A stretch of DNA of 16,774 nt from Acidobacteriaceae bacterium (GCA_030838305.1 JAUTWY010000375.1:1-16774), one strand, 5' to 3'; positions 1 to 6,653 are shown, numbered from the stretch's first letter. The notes: generated by a model not told the origin, from the letters alone. Numbers and translations: made by a program.

Positions 1-44
1 TGAATCTGTACCTCATCCGCCATGTCCTGCATCGCGACAATCAT
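1..44 (-). CDS. aroF: DAHP synthase (3-deoxy-7-phosphoheptulonate synthase), N-terminus only
   Basis: Only the first 14 codons are inside the window; they read MIVAMQDMADEVQI, and the gene runs off the left edge. This opening matches the N-terminal regulatory segment of type I-beta DAHP synthases, which typically start MIVVM or MIIVM followed by an acidic helix and EEQI-like residues. An AAGGA ribosome binding site lies 8 bases before the ATG. The enzyme would condense phosphoenolpyruvate and erythrose 4-phosphate, the first shikimate step. Its position as the last visible member of a trp/aroQ cluster on the same strand supports the call. With so few residues, another protein cannot be excluded. 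Confidence 0.5.
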   Translation of the reverse strand, partial: MIVAMQDMADEVQI

Positions 45-60
45 AAGAAAAATCCTTCGG

Positions 61-130
61 CTATCAGCTATTAGCCGTCAGCTATCAGCTATCAGTGTTT
101 GGCTGAAAGCTGAGAGCTAATGGCTGAGAG
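61..130. repeat. Degenerate 7-bp tandem repeat forming an imperfect hairpin
   Basis: Five heptamers in phase (CTATCAG, CTATTAG, CCGTCAG, CTATCAG, CTATCAG; 61-95) are followed by a 7-base loop (TGTTTGG, 96-102) and four heptamers of roughly complementary sense (CTGAAAG, CTGAGAG, CTAATGG, CTGAGAG; 103-130). Four heptamers on each side can pair, with one or two mismatches per heptamer. The array lies between aroQ and the downstream aroF, so it would form a long hairpin in the shared transcript. A related array lies at 466-605. Confidence 0.8.
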
Positions 131-137
131 CTACCCT

Positions 138-458
138 TCAATCATTCACATCCGAATCCAACTCTGTCTCCGCCTTCGCCGCATCCGCCTTTGTTCCAAT
201 CCCTTCCTTCTGTACATTCCGCATCACGTCCATGATGCGTTCAAATATCCGCACCAGATCCTTCCCGGGCAGCGGACCTCGATTCATCTGCTGCACATTC
301 TCAAACACAATGCGCTCGCGCTCCGGTTCGTAAATCGGCAAATTAGTATTCCGTTTTAGCCGACCAATCTCCACCGCGGCCCGTGCGCGCTCACTGAGCA
401 ACTCCACCAGTCGCCGATCAAGCTCGTCGATTTTCTTACGCCAATCCGGGATGTCCAT
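138..458 (-). CDS. aroQ: Chorismate mutase, AroQ class
   Basis: A 106-residue all-helical chorismate mutase that converts chorismate to prephenate, the branch towards phenylalanine and tyrosine. Residues expected in the AroQ active site are visible: R7 in WRKKIDELD, R24 in LLSERARAAVEIG, K35 in GRLKR, and E44, R47 and E48 in the YEPERE segment, corresponding to E. coli R11, R28, K39, D48, R51 and E52. The length is that of a free-standing monofunctional domain, with no prephenate dehydratase fused. The C-terminal tail after about residue 85 is polar and probably disordered. It lies downstream of trpA on the same strand, with heptamer repeats in both flanking spacers. The SD-like GAGAG before its ATG comes from a heptamer unit. 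A trp-branch and a phe/tyr-branch enzyme would therefore share a transcript. Confidence 0.9.
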   Translation of the reverse strand: MDIPDWRKKIDELDRRLVELLSERARAAVEIGRLKRNTNLPIYEPERERIVFENVQQMNRGPLPGKDLVRIFERIMDVMRNVQKEGIGTKADAAKAETELDSDVND

Positions 459-465
459 GAATAAG

Positions 466-605
466 CTCTCAGCCTTCCGCTCTCAGCTCTCCGCAAACCC
501 GCCCTTCCATGACTGTGAATTCGTATCCCTGAGTGTGGACGCAACAGCCACAACTGCATGCAATCAAGACATCTTCGCTGACGGCTGACAGCAGATAGCT
601 GACAG
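466..605. repeat. Inverted pair of heptamer arrays between trpA and aroQ
   Basis: The left arm at 466-493 reads CTCTCAG, CCTTCCG, CTCTCAG, CTCTCCG. The right arm at 578-605 reads CTGACGG, CTGACAG, CAGATAG, CTGACAG. The right arm is approximately the reverse complement of the left arm, across an 84-base spacer. The unit is the same family as at 61-130. The right arm lies inside the 3' end of the trpA reading frame and encodes part of its tail. I see no gene in the spacer. Confidence 0.75.
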
Positions 606-1352
606 CTCCCTCACAAACTCTCCGACAGCGGTCGCTTCCCGTCCTCGACTCCGCTCAATGGTTTCCACGATCGCGCTGCCCACCACCACCGCGTCCGCAA
701 ACTTTCCGACTTCCGTAAACTGCTCCGCATTCGAAATCCCAAAACCGACCGCAATGGGCAACTTGGTCACCCGCCGCAACCGGTGCACCAACTTTTTCGC
801 GTCATCGGCCAACCGCTGCCGCGCCCCCGTAACTCCGGTACGCGACACCGCATACACAAAGCCGCGCGACGCCTCCGCAATCCGCTTCAGCCGCGTATCC
901 GGACTGGTCGGCGCCGCAAGAAATACCGGAGCCAAGTCATTCAACTTCATCGCGCGCAAATATTCGCCTGCCTCTTCCACCGGCAAATCCGTGACCAGCA
1001 CGCCATCCACCCCGGCATGCCGCGCCACCAGGCAAAACTTTTCCATCCCCATCCGCAAAATGGGATTTAAATACGAAAACACCACCAGCCCCGTGGACTG
1101 AGCATGCTGCCTGACCTCCGCCGCCAACGTCAACACCTGCGCGAGACAAGTTCCATGCCTCAGGGCTCGCTCGCTTGCTCGCTGAATCACCGGCCCATCC
1201 GCCACCGGATCGCTGAAGGGCACGCCTAACTCAATCACATCCGCCCCAGCGTCAATCGCAGCCAGCACCACCGCTCGCGTGGTCGCGAGATCCGGATCGC
1301 CGCAAGTCACGTACACCACGAGGCCCGGTTTCTTGTAAAAGGATAAAGGCAT
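564..1352 (-). CDS. trpA: Tryptophan synthase alpha chain
   Basis: A 262-residue TIM-barrel subunit that cleaves indole-3-glycerol phosphate to indole and glyceraldehyde 3-phosphate and passes indole to TrpB. The family signature is at residues 39-54 (VIELGVPFSDPVADGP), with catalytic E41 and D52 matching Salmonella E49 and D60. Phosphate-binding segments follow (VSRTGVTGAR, VGFGISN, VVVGSAIV). The frame is open upstream to 1430, but those codons read through an inverted repeat and lack family similarity, so the start is placed at the ATG giving MPLSFYKKPGLVVYVTCGDPD. No clear SD precedes it. The last residues (about LSAICCQPSAKMS) are encoded by a heptamer repeat and look like an acquired tail. 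trpB lies 96 bases upstream. Confidence 0.95.
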   Translation of the reverse strand: MPLSFYKKPGLVVYVTCGDPDLATTRAVVLAAIDAGADVIELGVPFSDPVADGPVIQRASERALRHGTCLAQVLTLAAEVRQHAQSTGLVVFSYLNPILRMGMEKFCLVARHAGVDGVLVTDLPVEEAGEYLRAMKLNDLAPVFLAAPTSPDTRLKRIAEASRGFVYAVSRTGVTGARQRLADDAKKLVHRLRRVTKLPIAVGFGISNAEQFTEVGKFADAVVVGSAIVETIERSRGREATAVGEFVRELSAICCQPSAKMS

Positions 1353-1374
1353 AGGAAGAAATTGCTGATTTACA

Positions 1375-1432
1375 GATTGTTGATTGAAAATCCCATCGAT
1401 ATTGGACCTACGAAGATATTCAATCAACAATC
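1375..1432. repeat. 14-bp perfect inverted repeat in the trpB-trpA spacer
   Basis: GATTGTTGATTGAA (1375-1388) and its exact reverse complement TTCAATCAACAATC (1419-1432) flank a 30-base loop. Degenerate copies of the motif continue to about 1455. The same 13-base arms recur at 16684-16735, so this is a dispersed repeat. In the trp mRNA it would form an AU-rich hairpin between trpB and trpA. Confidence 0.85.
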
Positions 1433-1448
1433 AAAAAATTATCAATCG

Positions 1449-2717
1449 TCAATCGAGTTTTAAACTCTCCCGCATAATCCCGATATCCTTATCCCCGCGC
1501 CCCGAAACATTCACAATCACGACGTCAGATTTCTTCATCTTCGGCGCGCGCTTCAAAACTTCCGCCACCGCATGCGCCGACTCGAGTGCCGGAATAATAC
1601 CTTCCGTTCGCGCCAGCACGGTGGTCGCCTCAAGCGCCTCGGCATCGGATGCCGGAACATATTCCGCCCGCCCCGTATCTCTCAACGCCGCATGCTCTGG
1701 CCCAATCGAGGGATAGTCAAGTCCCGCCGAAACCGAGTGCGTATTCGCAATCTGTCCGGCGGAATCCTGCAGCACATACGAATAAGTTCCTTGCAAGACT
1801 CCCGGCGAACCTCCCCGGAACCGGGCAGCATGTTCGCCCAGCGCTTCGCCGCGGCCTCCCGCTTCGACTCCGATCAATCGAACTCTCTTAGCTTTTATAA
1901 ACTCGTAAAAAATTCCAATCGCGTTAGATCCTCCGCCCACGCAAGCAATCACCGCCGCGGGCAGCTTGCCCTCAGCCTTCAGAATCTGCGCCCGCGCCTC
2001 ACGCCCAATCACGCGATGAAAATCGCGCACCATTGTCGGATACGGATGCGCGCCCAGCACGCTCCCCAACAAATAATGTGTCGTCCGCACATTCGTAACC
2101 CAGTCGCGCATGGCTTCGTTGATCGCATCCTTCAGCGTCCGCGAACCCGATTCCACCCCGCGCACTTCCGCTCCCAGCAACCGCATGCGGAACACATTCA
2201 ACTCCTGCCGCCGCATGTCCTCGGTCCCCATGTACACGACGCACTCAAATCCCAACAGCGCGCAAACCGTCGCAGTTGCTACACCGTGCTGCCCCGCCCC
2301 AGTCTCCGCGATCACGCGCCGCTTGCCCATACGCTCTACCAGCAGCGCTTGCCCCAGACAGTTATTGATCTTGTGCGCCCCGGTATGCAGGAGATCTTCG
2401 CGCTTCAAATAAATCTTCGCCCCACCCAGCTTCTGCGTCAGCCGCCGCGCAAACGTCAGGGCCGTAGGACGCCCCGCATAAGTTCGCAGCAGCTCTTCCA
2501 GCCTTTTCTGAAATTTCGGATCGCGCTTCGCACGCTCATACTCGCGCTCCAGCTCCTCGAGCGCCGCCATCAAAGTCTCAGGGACATAACGCCCGCCATA
2601 GACCCCGAAGCGTCCTGGTTCGATAGCAGAACTTTTCGAATGCGGGTGCCTCACCCTTGCGCGTTCTTTGCGCAGGGTGGGGATTTTGACTTGGACTGCC
2701 TTTGGAACCGTCGCCAT
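1449..2717 (-). CDS. trpB: Tryptophan synthase beta chain
   Basis: A 422-residue PLP enzyme that condenses indole with serine to make tryptophan, in complex with TrpA. The family core starts at about residue 35 (GRFGVYGGRYVPETL). The PLP lysine is K116 in HTGAHKINN. The glycine-rich phosphate loop is GGGSNA, and the C-terminus has NVSGRGDKD. It is longer than typical TrpB1 proteins (about 395-405 residues) because of its N-terminal extension. Much of residues 10-27 is encoded by a strong palindrome (2649-2682), which suggests a repeat inserted in frame behind MATVPKAVQ. The start codon lies 3 bases after the trpF stop, implying translational coupling. Function is expected to be intact because the extension precedes the conserved fold. 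Confidence 0.96.
   Translation of the reverse strand: MATVPKAVQVKIPTLRKERARVRHPHSKSSAIEPGRFGVYGGRYVPETLMAALEELEREYERAKRDPKFQKRLEELLRTYAGRPTALTFARRLTQKLGGAKIYLKREDLLHTGAHKINNCLGQALLVERMGKRRVIAETGAGQHGVATATVCALLGFECVVYMGTEDMRRQELNVFRMRLLGAEVRGVESGSRTLKDAINEAMRDWVTNVRTTHYLLGSVLGAHPYPTMVRDFHRVIGREARAQILKAEGKLPAAVIACVGGGSNAIGIFYEFIKAKRVRLIGVEAGGRGEALGEHAARFRGGSPGVLQGTYSYVLQDSAGQIANTHSVSAGLDYPSIGPEHAALRDTGRAEYVPASDAEALEATTVLARTEGIIPALESAHAVAEVLKRAPKMKKSDVVIVNVSGRGDKDIGIMRESLKLD
2649..2682. repeat. Palindromic repeat inside the trpB 5' coding region
   Basis: The left arm CCTCACCCTTGCGC (2649-2662), a 7-base loop and the right arm GCGCAGGGTGGGG (2670-2682) form a stem of about 13 pairs with one bulged T and one G-U pair. 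It encodes TrpB residues before the conserved core. The hairpin strength and its place outside the conserved fold suggest an inserted dispersed repeat; I see no second copy in this window. Confidence 0.7.
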
Positions 2718-2720
2718 TTT

Positions 2721-3392
2721 CTAACCAGTCTTCCGATCCGCTTCCCGCACTGCCTTCACAAACGCTCGCACCTTTTCCGGATCTTTCTTCCCCGGCCGAG
2801 CCTCGACGCCTGAAGCCACATCCACTCCCCAAGGCTTAAGAATCGCAATCGCCTTTCCGACATTTTGGATGTTCAAACCTCCCGCGATCGCTATCGGAAG
2901 AAGTTGGTTCATCGCCGCGACCCACGCTTTTGCCTCACGCCAATCAAAGGACTTGCCGGTGCCGCCGCGCTGACCTGGTGTACCCGAGTCAAGCATGATC
3001 GCTCCCAGATTCTTTGGAAGTGCCATGAATGACCCGATGGCCTTACCTCTCTTGCGCCACGTGACTTCAACCCTGTTCGCCGGGATGCAGAGGAACGTTC
3101 GCCGATCCAGGGCATACATCTCCGGATTCTGGTGTTCATCCCCGTGAAACTGCACTGCCGTCAATCCCGCCTCATCCGCAATTGCGGAAACTCGCGCAGG
3201 AAGTTCATTCACAAACACTCCCACCTTCTCCACACCCTCCGGCAACTTCTCCACAATCTCCCGCGCCGCCTCAACGCTGACGTTCCGCGGACTCTTTTCA
3301 TAAAACACAAATCCCACCGCATCCGCCCCGGCCTCGACCGCGGTCAGCGCGTCCTCCAAATTCGTCATCCCACAAATCTTCACCCAAGTCAT
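2721..3392 (-). CDS. trpF: Phosphoribosylanthranilate isomerase
   Basis: A 223-residue TIM-barrel enzyme that isomerises N-(5-phosphoribosyl)anthranilate to the carboxyphenylamino-deoxyribulose phosphate used by TrpC. The N-terminal MTWVKICGMT carries the catalytic cysteine C7. The catalytic aspartate is D135 in MLDSGTPGQRGGTGKSFDW. The C-terminal phosphate site is AIAGGLN followed by GVDVASGVE. The frame is open to 3446, but the family begins right at WVKICG, so the ATG at 3392 is chosen; this also avoids overlap with trpC. The upstream SD is weak. It lies 43 bases after trpC and 3 bases before trpB, so it probably belongs to one operon. It is a separate protein, not fused to TrpC as in enterobacteria. 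Confidence 0.95.
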   Translation of the reverse strand: MTWVKICGMTNLEDALTAVEAGADAVGFVFYEKSPRNVSVEAAREIVEKLPEGVEKVGVFVNELPARVSAIADEAGLTAVQFHGDEHQNPEMYALDRRTFLCIPANRVEVTWRKRGKAIGSFMALPKNLGAIMLDSGTPGQRGGTGKSFDWREAKAWVAAMNQLLPIAIAGGLNIQNVGKAIAILKPWGVDVASGVEARPGKKDPEKVRAFVKAVREADRKTG

Positions 3393-3435
3393 ACGCAGAG
3401 TTGTCCGCGAAAGGTAAATTCTCGCGCTGTACTGC

Positions 3436-4248
3436 TCACTGTTCACTCGGCACGCGGTGCTCGACGCTCGCGACTAACTCGCGCAGGGCCTCCCCTGGCC
3501 GCTCCGCGCGCATCAACGACTCCCCAACCAAAAATGCGTGATACCCCGCGGCCCGCAGCCGCGCTATATCCTCTCCCGACCGAATCCCACTCTCCGCGAC
3601 CCGCACCACATTCTTTGGGAGCCTCTCCACCAGCCGGAACGCAGTCTCCACGTCCACTTTGAACGTTCGCAGATCGCGGGTGTTCACTCCAATCAAATCG
3701 CACCCGGCGTCAAGAGCTCGCCGCAACTCTTCTTCGTCGTGCACTTCGCACAAAATATCCAACTCGCGCTCGCGAGCGCCCCGCGCCAGTGCCTGCAAGT
3801 CGGTCTGCGATAGCGCCGCCACAATCAGCAGGACCGCGTCCGCCGAATTGGCCCGCGCCTCCAACAACTGAAATTCATCAACAATAAAGTCTTTGCGCAG
3901 GCAGGGAATTTTCACTGCTCTCGACGCCAGCCGCAAATTCTCCAGCGACCCTTGAAAGAACTCTTCATCCGTCAGCGCCGAAAGCGCCGCCGCTCCCGCC
4001 GATTCAAGCTCTCGTGCCAATTCCTCGACGCGAAACTCCGACCGGATCAATCCTTTCGATGGCGAGGCCTTCTTCAATTCTGCAATCACCGCCACGCCAG
4101 CCCTGCTCTTTGTCTCCAGCGCCCGCCGAAACCCGCGGGGCACATGCAGTTCGGCCCGCCGCTCCAGCCCACGCAGGTCGGCCGGACGCTTGGCCTCGCT
4201 TACCTTCCTGCGCGTAGATTGAATAATCTGATCAAGCGAAACAGGCAT
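3436..4248 (-). CDS. trpC: Indole-3-glycerol phosphate synthase
   Basis: A 270-residue TIM-barrel enzyme that decarboxylates and closes the indole ring to give indole-3-glycerol phosphate. Key segments are VIAELKKASPSKG with E57 and K59, LTDEEFFQGS, CLRKDFIVDEFQ with catalytic K119, GVNTRDL with N189, and VAESGI with E209. The length is normal for the family. It is the first gene of the visible cluster: the upstream gene is divergent, so the trpEGD genes must be elsewhere. A TATAAT hexamer lies 14 bases before the ATG and no SD is visible, suggesting a very short or nearly absent 5' leader. Confidence 0.96.
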   Translation of the reverse strand: MPVSLDQIIQSTRRKVSEAKRPADLRGLERRAELHVPRGFRRALETKSRAGVAVIAELKKASPSKGLIRSEFRVEELARELESAGAAALSALTDEEFFQGSLENLRLASRAVKIPCLRKDFIVDEFQLLEARANSADAVLLIVAALSQTDLQALARGARERELDILCEVHDEEELRRALDAGCDLIGVNTRDLRTFKVDVETAFRLVERLPKNVVRVAESGIRSGEDIARLRAAGYHAFLVGESLMRAERPGEALRELVASVEHRVPSEQ

Positions 4249-4261
4249 ATCGAGTGCCTGA

Positions 4262-4294
4262 ATTATACGGGAAGGAGAGAGCTCCGAATCGGAG
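4262..4294 (-). promoter_or_regulatory. Putative trpC promoter -10 box with adjacent dyad
   Basis: On the minus strand a perfect TATAAT occupies 4262-4267, with its downstream edge 13 bases from the trpC ATG. No good -35 hexamer is found at 16-18 bases. A 13-base dyad (CTCCGA-A-TCGGAG, 4282-4294) covers that region and could be an operator. If the box is used, the leader would be only about 5-8 nt, leaving no room for a trp attenuator. This is inferred from position only. Confidence 0.4.
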
Positions 4295-4408
4295 AGAAAG
4301 GGTACAAACCAGCCCGCGAAGATGCTTTCAGCTTCTTTTCATTTTGCCCGAGTAATGTTAATCGTGAAGCAGGCCCTCCCCTATCGCATGCTTCAACAGG
4401 AGGTTAGC

Positions 4409-4882
4409 GTGAGAACAATGCACAACTTTGCCTTCGCCCTGTTGGTGATCACTCTATCAGGCTCTTCTTTGTGGGCTCAGGAGCAGGAGAGAAAGATCAA
4501 GCGCTCCGAGCTGCCGCCCGCCGTTGAAAAGACGGTCGTCGCAAATACGCAGGGCGCAACCGTTCGCGGCTTCAATCAGGAAAAGGAAAACGGCCAGACC
4601 TATTACGAGGCTGAGTTGCTAGTGAACGGTCACAGCAAGGATATCCTGATGGACAAAGACGGCGCAGTGGTTGAAGTCGAAGAGCAAGTCGATTTCGCTT
4701 CTCTGCCCGCCGAGGTTCAGAGCGGACTGCAAGCCAAAGCCGGCAGTGGAAAGCTCAGCACGGTGGAGTCCATCACAAAGCACGACAAACTGGTGGCCTA
4801 CGAAGCAAAAGTAACGACCAGTGGCAAACGTTCCGAAATCCAGGTAGGCCCTGACGGCAAGCCTTTAGATCACGAAGAATAA
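4409..4882 (+). CDS. Secreted PepSY-like protein
   Basis: A 157-residue exported protein. I chose the GTG at 4409 because a perfect AGGAGG (4398-4403) lies 5 bases before it; the next ATG at 4418 would be 14 bases away. The GTG start also adds an arginine to a typical signal peptide with cleavage expected after SLWA. The mature part holds two similar units of about 55-60 residues, each with a LPxxV helix, a (T/E)YEA beta strand and a DKDGxxxEVE or GPDGKPLDHEE turn, as in PepSY-like (putative beta-lactamase-inhibitor-like) domains. It is probably periplasmic with a binding or inhibitory role, but no ligand can be named. It is divergent from trpC and convergent with the deacetylase. Confidence 0.75.
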   Translation: MRTMHNFAFALLVITLSGSSLWAQEQERKIKRSELPPAVEKTVVANTQGATVRGFNQEKENGQTYYEAELLVNGHSKDILMDKDGAVVEVEEQVDFASLPAEVQSGLQAKAGSGKLSTVESITKHDKLVAYEAKVTTSGKRSEIQVGPDGKPLDHEE

Positions 4883-4900
4883 CGGGAAGGTCGTGTGGGC

Positions 4901-4921
4901 GCACGGGCGTTTCGCCCGTGC
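4901..4921. repeat. Perfect 9-bp hairpin between convergent genes
   Basis: GCACGGGCG and CGCCCGTGC flank a TTT loop. It lies between the ends of the PepSY-like gene and the convergent deacetylase. No T-run follows on either strand, so it is better read as a short palindromic repeat than a classical terminator, although it could block read-through. It resembles, but does not equal, the stem at 6776-6795. Confidence 0.6.
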
Positions 4922-4942
4922 CTTGCAGTTAAGTTTCACTTC

Positions 4943-5869
4943 TTACTGGCAGATTGCGGCAATCTCCTTATACGGCTTCTCCGCGTGTTCCGGATATTTG
5001 ATCTGCTTCACCTGCATCCACTGATCCAGCAACGTGCCCGCGTCATGCAACCCCACATCCGGATCTCCTTCGTACGCCGCATCGCTCTGTGCTTCCTCCA
5101 ATGTCACTAGCTTGAATCCCTTCTTCTTGATCAGGTCCAGCGCCTCCGGCAAGATCGTGCTGCTGAACGCTCCCAGGTGCAGGAGCAGGACGTGATTGAT
5201 GTCATGTCCGTAAATCAACTTTGCCTGCTGCCGCCCCAAATCTAGAAACGCTGAGGCCGCATTCAAATAGCTCGACCGCAGCCACGCAATCGAGGTCGCA
5301 TCGTTCTTTGCCGCGCAACGCGCATAAGCCCCGTTCCACAAGTAGTCCTCCCAATCAAGACTTACCTGCGCGATTCGGTATCCCCGCGTCTTCAGATAAG
5401 CCCGCACCGCGCGCCGCTTCTCCACCGTGTCTCCCTCGTGCAAATACGGATAACGCAACCAGTGCCAGTTATCCGTCGCCGCCAGCAACTCCAATGCTGG
5501 CTCGTTTTCTTCGATGTCCCGCTGAAAGGCCTCGGGAGGATTCAGTTCGAGATCCATATGCGAATAAGCATGATTGCCCACCGGTTCTGCGGCAGCCCAC
5601 AATCGCAACGCCTCTGCACCATCCGCATTGCCTTCCAGCTTCTTCGCATTCACGAATCCGTACACGGGAGGCACATGCCGCTCTTTCAAAATCGCCAGCA
5701 CATTCTTAGTAGTCTCGGCCCGCGTTACTCCCGGAGGCAGCATTCCGTTGAGCGGAAGATCGTCCATCGTGATCGCCAGCTTCTGCGCCGAGCACATTCC
5801 GCTCAGCCCTAACGTAAAGACAACCAGCACGCAGCTTTTCCAGCAAATAAATCGCAGCAGATTTTGCAT
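4943..5869 (-). CDS. Secreted polysaccharide deacetylase family protein (CE4 fold)
   Basis: A 308-residue protein with a signal peptide (basic start, hydrophobic residues 13-24, cleavage near CSA-QK). The three NodB-homology motifs are visible: TMDDLP with D36 and D37, GNHAYSH with metal ligands H100 and H104, and RYPYLHEGD with R139. The C-terminal half has LIYGHDINHVLLLHLG, the late histidine motif of the fold. Such proteins remove acetyl groups from peptidoglycan, chitin-like or other polysaccharides in the envelope; the substrate is not determined. TMDDLP in place of TFDDGP is common in a distinct subset of the family. No strong SD precedes the ATG. It lies downstream of tRNA-Leu but is probably an independent unit. 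Confidence 0.88.
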   Translation of the reverse strand: MQNLLRFICWKSCVLVVFTLGLSGMCSAQKLAITMDDLPLNGMLPPGVTRAETTKNVLAILKERHVPPVYGFVNAKKLEGNADGAEALRLWAAAEPVGNHAYSHMDLELNPPEAFQRDIEENEPALELLAATDNWHWLRYPYLHEGDTVEKRRAVRAYLKTRGYRIAQVSLDWEDYLWNGAYARCAAKNDATSIAWLRSSYLNAASAFLDLGRQQAKLIYGHDINHVLLLHLGAFSSTILPEALDLIKKKGFKLVTLEEAQSDAAYEGDPDVGLHDAGTLLDQWMQVKQIKYPEHAEKPYKEIAAICQ

Positions 5870-5977
5870 GCCAAGAGTTTACTTCACGGGAGAAACGCCC
5901 GCGCAGGAACGCCGGGGTCGGGACAACGAGGAGAGTACCGCCCAAAAGAAAGATCAAATCTCTCAGGAATGTTTTTG

Positions 5978-6064
5978 TGGTGCCATCGAAGGGACTCGAA
6001 CCCCCACACCGTTGCCGGTACATGGACCTGAACCATGCGCGTCTGCCAATTCCGCCACGATGGC
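5978..6064 (-). tRNA. tRNA-Leu (anticodon CAG)
   Basis: An 87-base gene including an encoded CCA (5978-5980). The acceptor arms GCCATCG and CGATGGC pair perfectly. The anticodon stem is CATGG/CCATG around loop TTCAGGT, giving anticodon CAG (6028-6030), which reads CUG. A long variable arm (ACCG-GCAA-CGGT) marks a class II tRNA, as expected for leucine. The T arm contains GTTCGAGT. A promoter is seen at 6129-6156. Confidence 0.97.
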
Positions 6065-6085
6065 AATCTGGAACTTGCAATGCAG

Positions 6086-6106
6086 CGGCGGCCCCCATGG
6101 CCGCCG
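6086..6106. repeat. 8-bp GC hairpin upstream of tRNA-Leu
   Basis: CGGCGGCC (6086-6093) and GGCCGCCG (6099-6106) flank a CCCAT loop. In the tRNA precursor this stem would sit about 20 bases before the mature 5' end, where RNase P cuts. It could equally be a small palindromic repeat. Confidence 0.5.
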
Positions 6107-6128
6107 TGTCAGGAAGATCAACCTATCT

Positions 6129-6156
6129 ATTTTACAGGCCACTCACCGCCTGTCAA
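6129..6156 (-). promoter_or_regulatory. Sigma-70 promoter of tRNA-Leu
   Basis: On the minus strand a perfect -35 TTGACA (6151-6156) and a -10 TAAAAT (6129-6134) are separated by 16 bases. They lie about 65 bases before the mature tRNA end. A 6-bp inverted repeat (ACAGGC/GCCTGT, 6134-6139 and 6148-6153) spans the spacer and may be fortuitous. Confidence 0.75.
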
Positions 6157-6230
6157 ACTATCGATGCAACTTACTGACAGTCTGAGTGCAGTGCCTCAGT
6201 TCACGTCTGAGACACCGACCGAAGCCAACC

Positions 6231-6653
6231 CTACCCCAGCTTCGCTGTCATCGAAATCTTCGCGTTCAACACCTTCGATACCGGACAGCCCTTCTCCGCG
6301 GCCTCCGCATATTTCTGAAATGCGGCCGCATCCGCTCCCGGAACCCTCCCCACAACATCGATGTGGCTCGATGTAATCGTCCACCCCGAATCCTGCTTCT
6401 CCATGGTCAGCGTCACGTTCGTGCTGATGCTGTCTGGTTTCAGATTCGCGCCGCCCAATTGGGCCGATAGTGCCATCGAAAAGCAGGCCGCATGCGCCGC
6501 CGCAATCAACTCTTCCGGATTCGTTCCTGGCCCGTTCTCAAACCGCGAAGTAAATGAATACTGCGAATCTTTTAGCACTCCGCCCGGAGCCGAAATCGTT
6601 CCTTTCCCGTCCTTCAGTCCGCCCTTCCAAACCGCGCTAGCCTTGCGTTCCAT
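6231..6653 (-). CDS. osmC: OsmC family peroxiredoxin
   Basis: A 140-residue OsmC/Ohr-fold protein, a thiol peroxidase that reduces organic hydroperoxides in the cytoplasm. The two redox cysteines are C57 in AAHAACFSMALS and C123 in KGCPVSKVL. The NPEELIAAAHAACF segment and overall length match OsmC rather than Ohr. The start is supported by AGGAG 6 bases upstream. It appears to be a single-gene unit: the next gene upstream on the same strand is 146 bases away and separated by a hairpin repeat. OsmC proteins are often induced by osmotic or oxidative stress, but no operator is recognised here. Confidence 0.93.
   Translation of the reverse strand: MERKASAVWKGGLKDGKGTISAPGGVLKDSQYSFTSRFENGPGTNPEELIAAAHAACFSMALSAQLGGANLKPDSISTNVTLTMEKQDSGWTITSSHIDVVGRVPGADAAAFQKYAEAAEKGCPVSKVLNAKISMTAKLG

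Noticed and set aside
356..559. Minus-strand frame overlapping the aroQ start and the trpA-aroQ spacer
   Set aside because: It reads through the heptamer array, is arginine-rich and overlaps aroQ in another frame; no similarity or SD.
61..605. Heptamer arrays considered as a CRISPR array
   Set aside because: Repeat units are 7 bp and degenerate, there are no regular 30-40 bp spacers, and no cas genes are present.
1572..2813. Long plus-strand open frame (413 codons) opposite trpB and the end of trpF
   Set aside because: It is antisense to two unmistakable enzymes, is rich in Arg/His/Pro/Ser as expected from a GC-rich complementary frame, and has no recognisable domain or SD.
4250..4408. Search for a trp leader peptide or T-box upstream of trpC
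   Set aside because: No Trp-codon-rich short frame or specifier-like structure is visible on the minus strand, and the only good -10 lies too close to the ATG.
4901..4921. Hairpin considered as a bidirectional rho-independent terminator
   Set aside because: The stem is perfect but the loop is only 3 bases and neither strand has a following T-run; kept as a repeat only.
5884..6098. Open frames covering the tRNA-Leu region on both strands
   Set aside because: They are by-products of the tRNA sequence and flanking spacer; the tRNA fold and its promoter explain the region.
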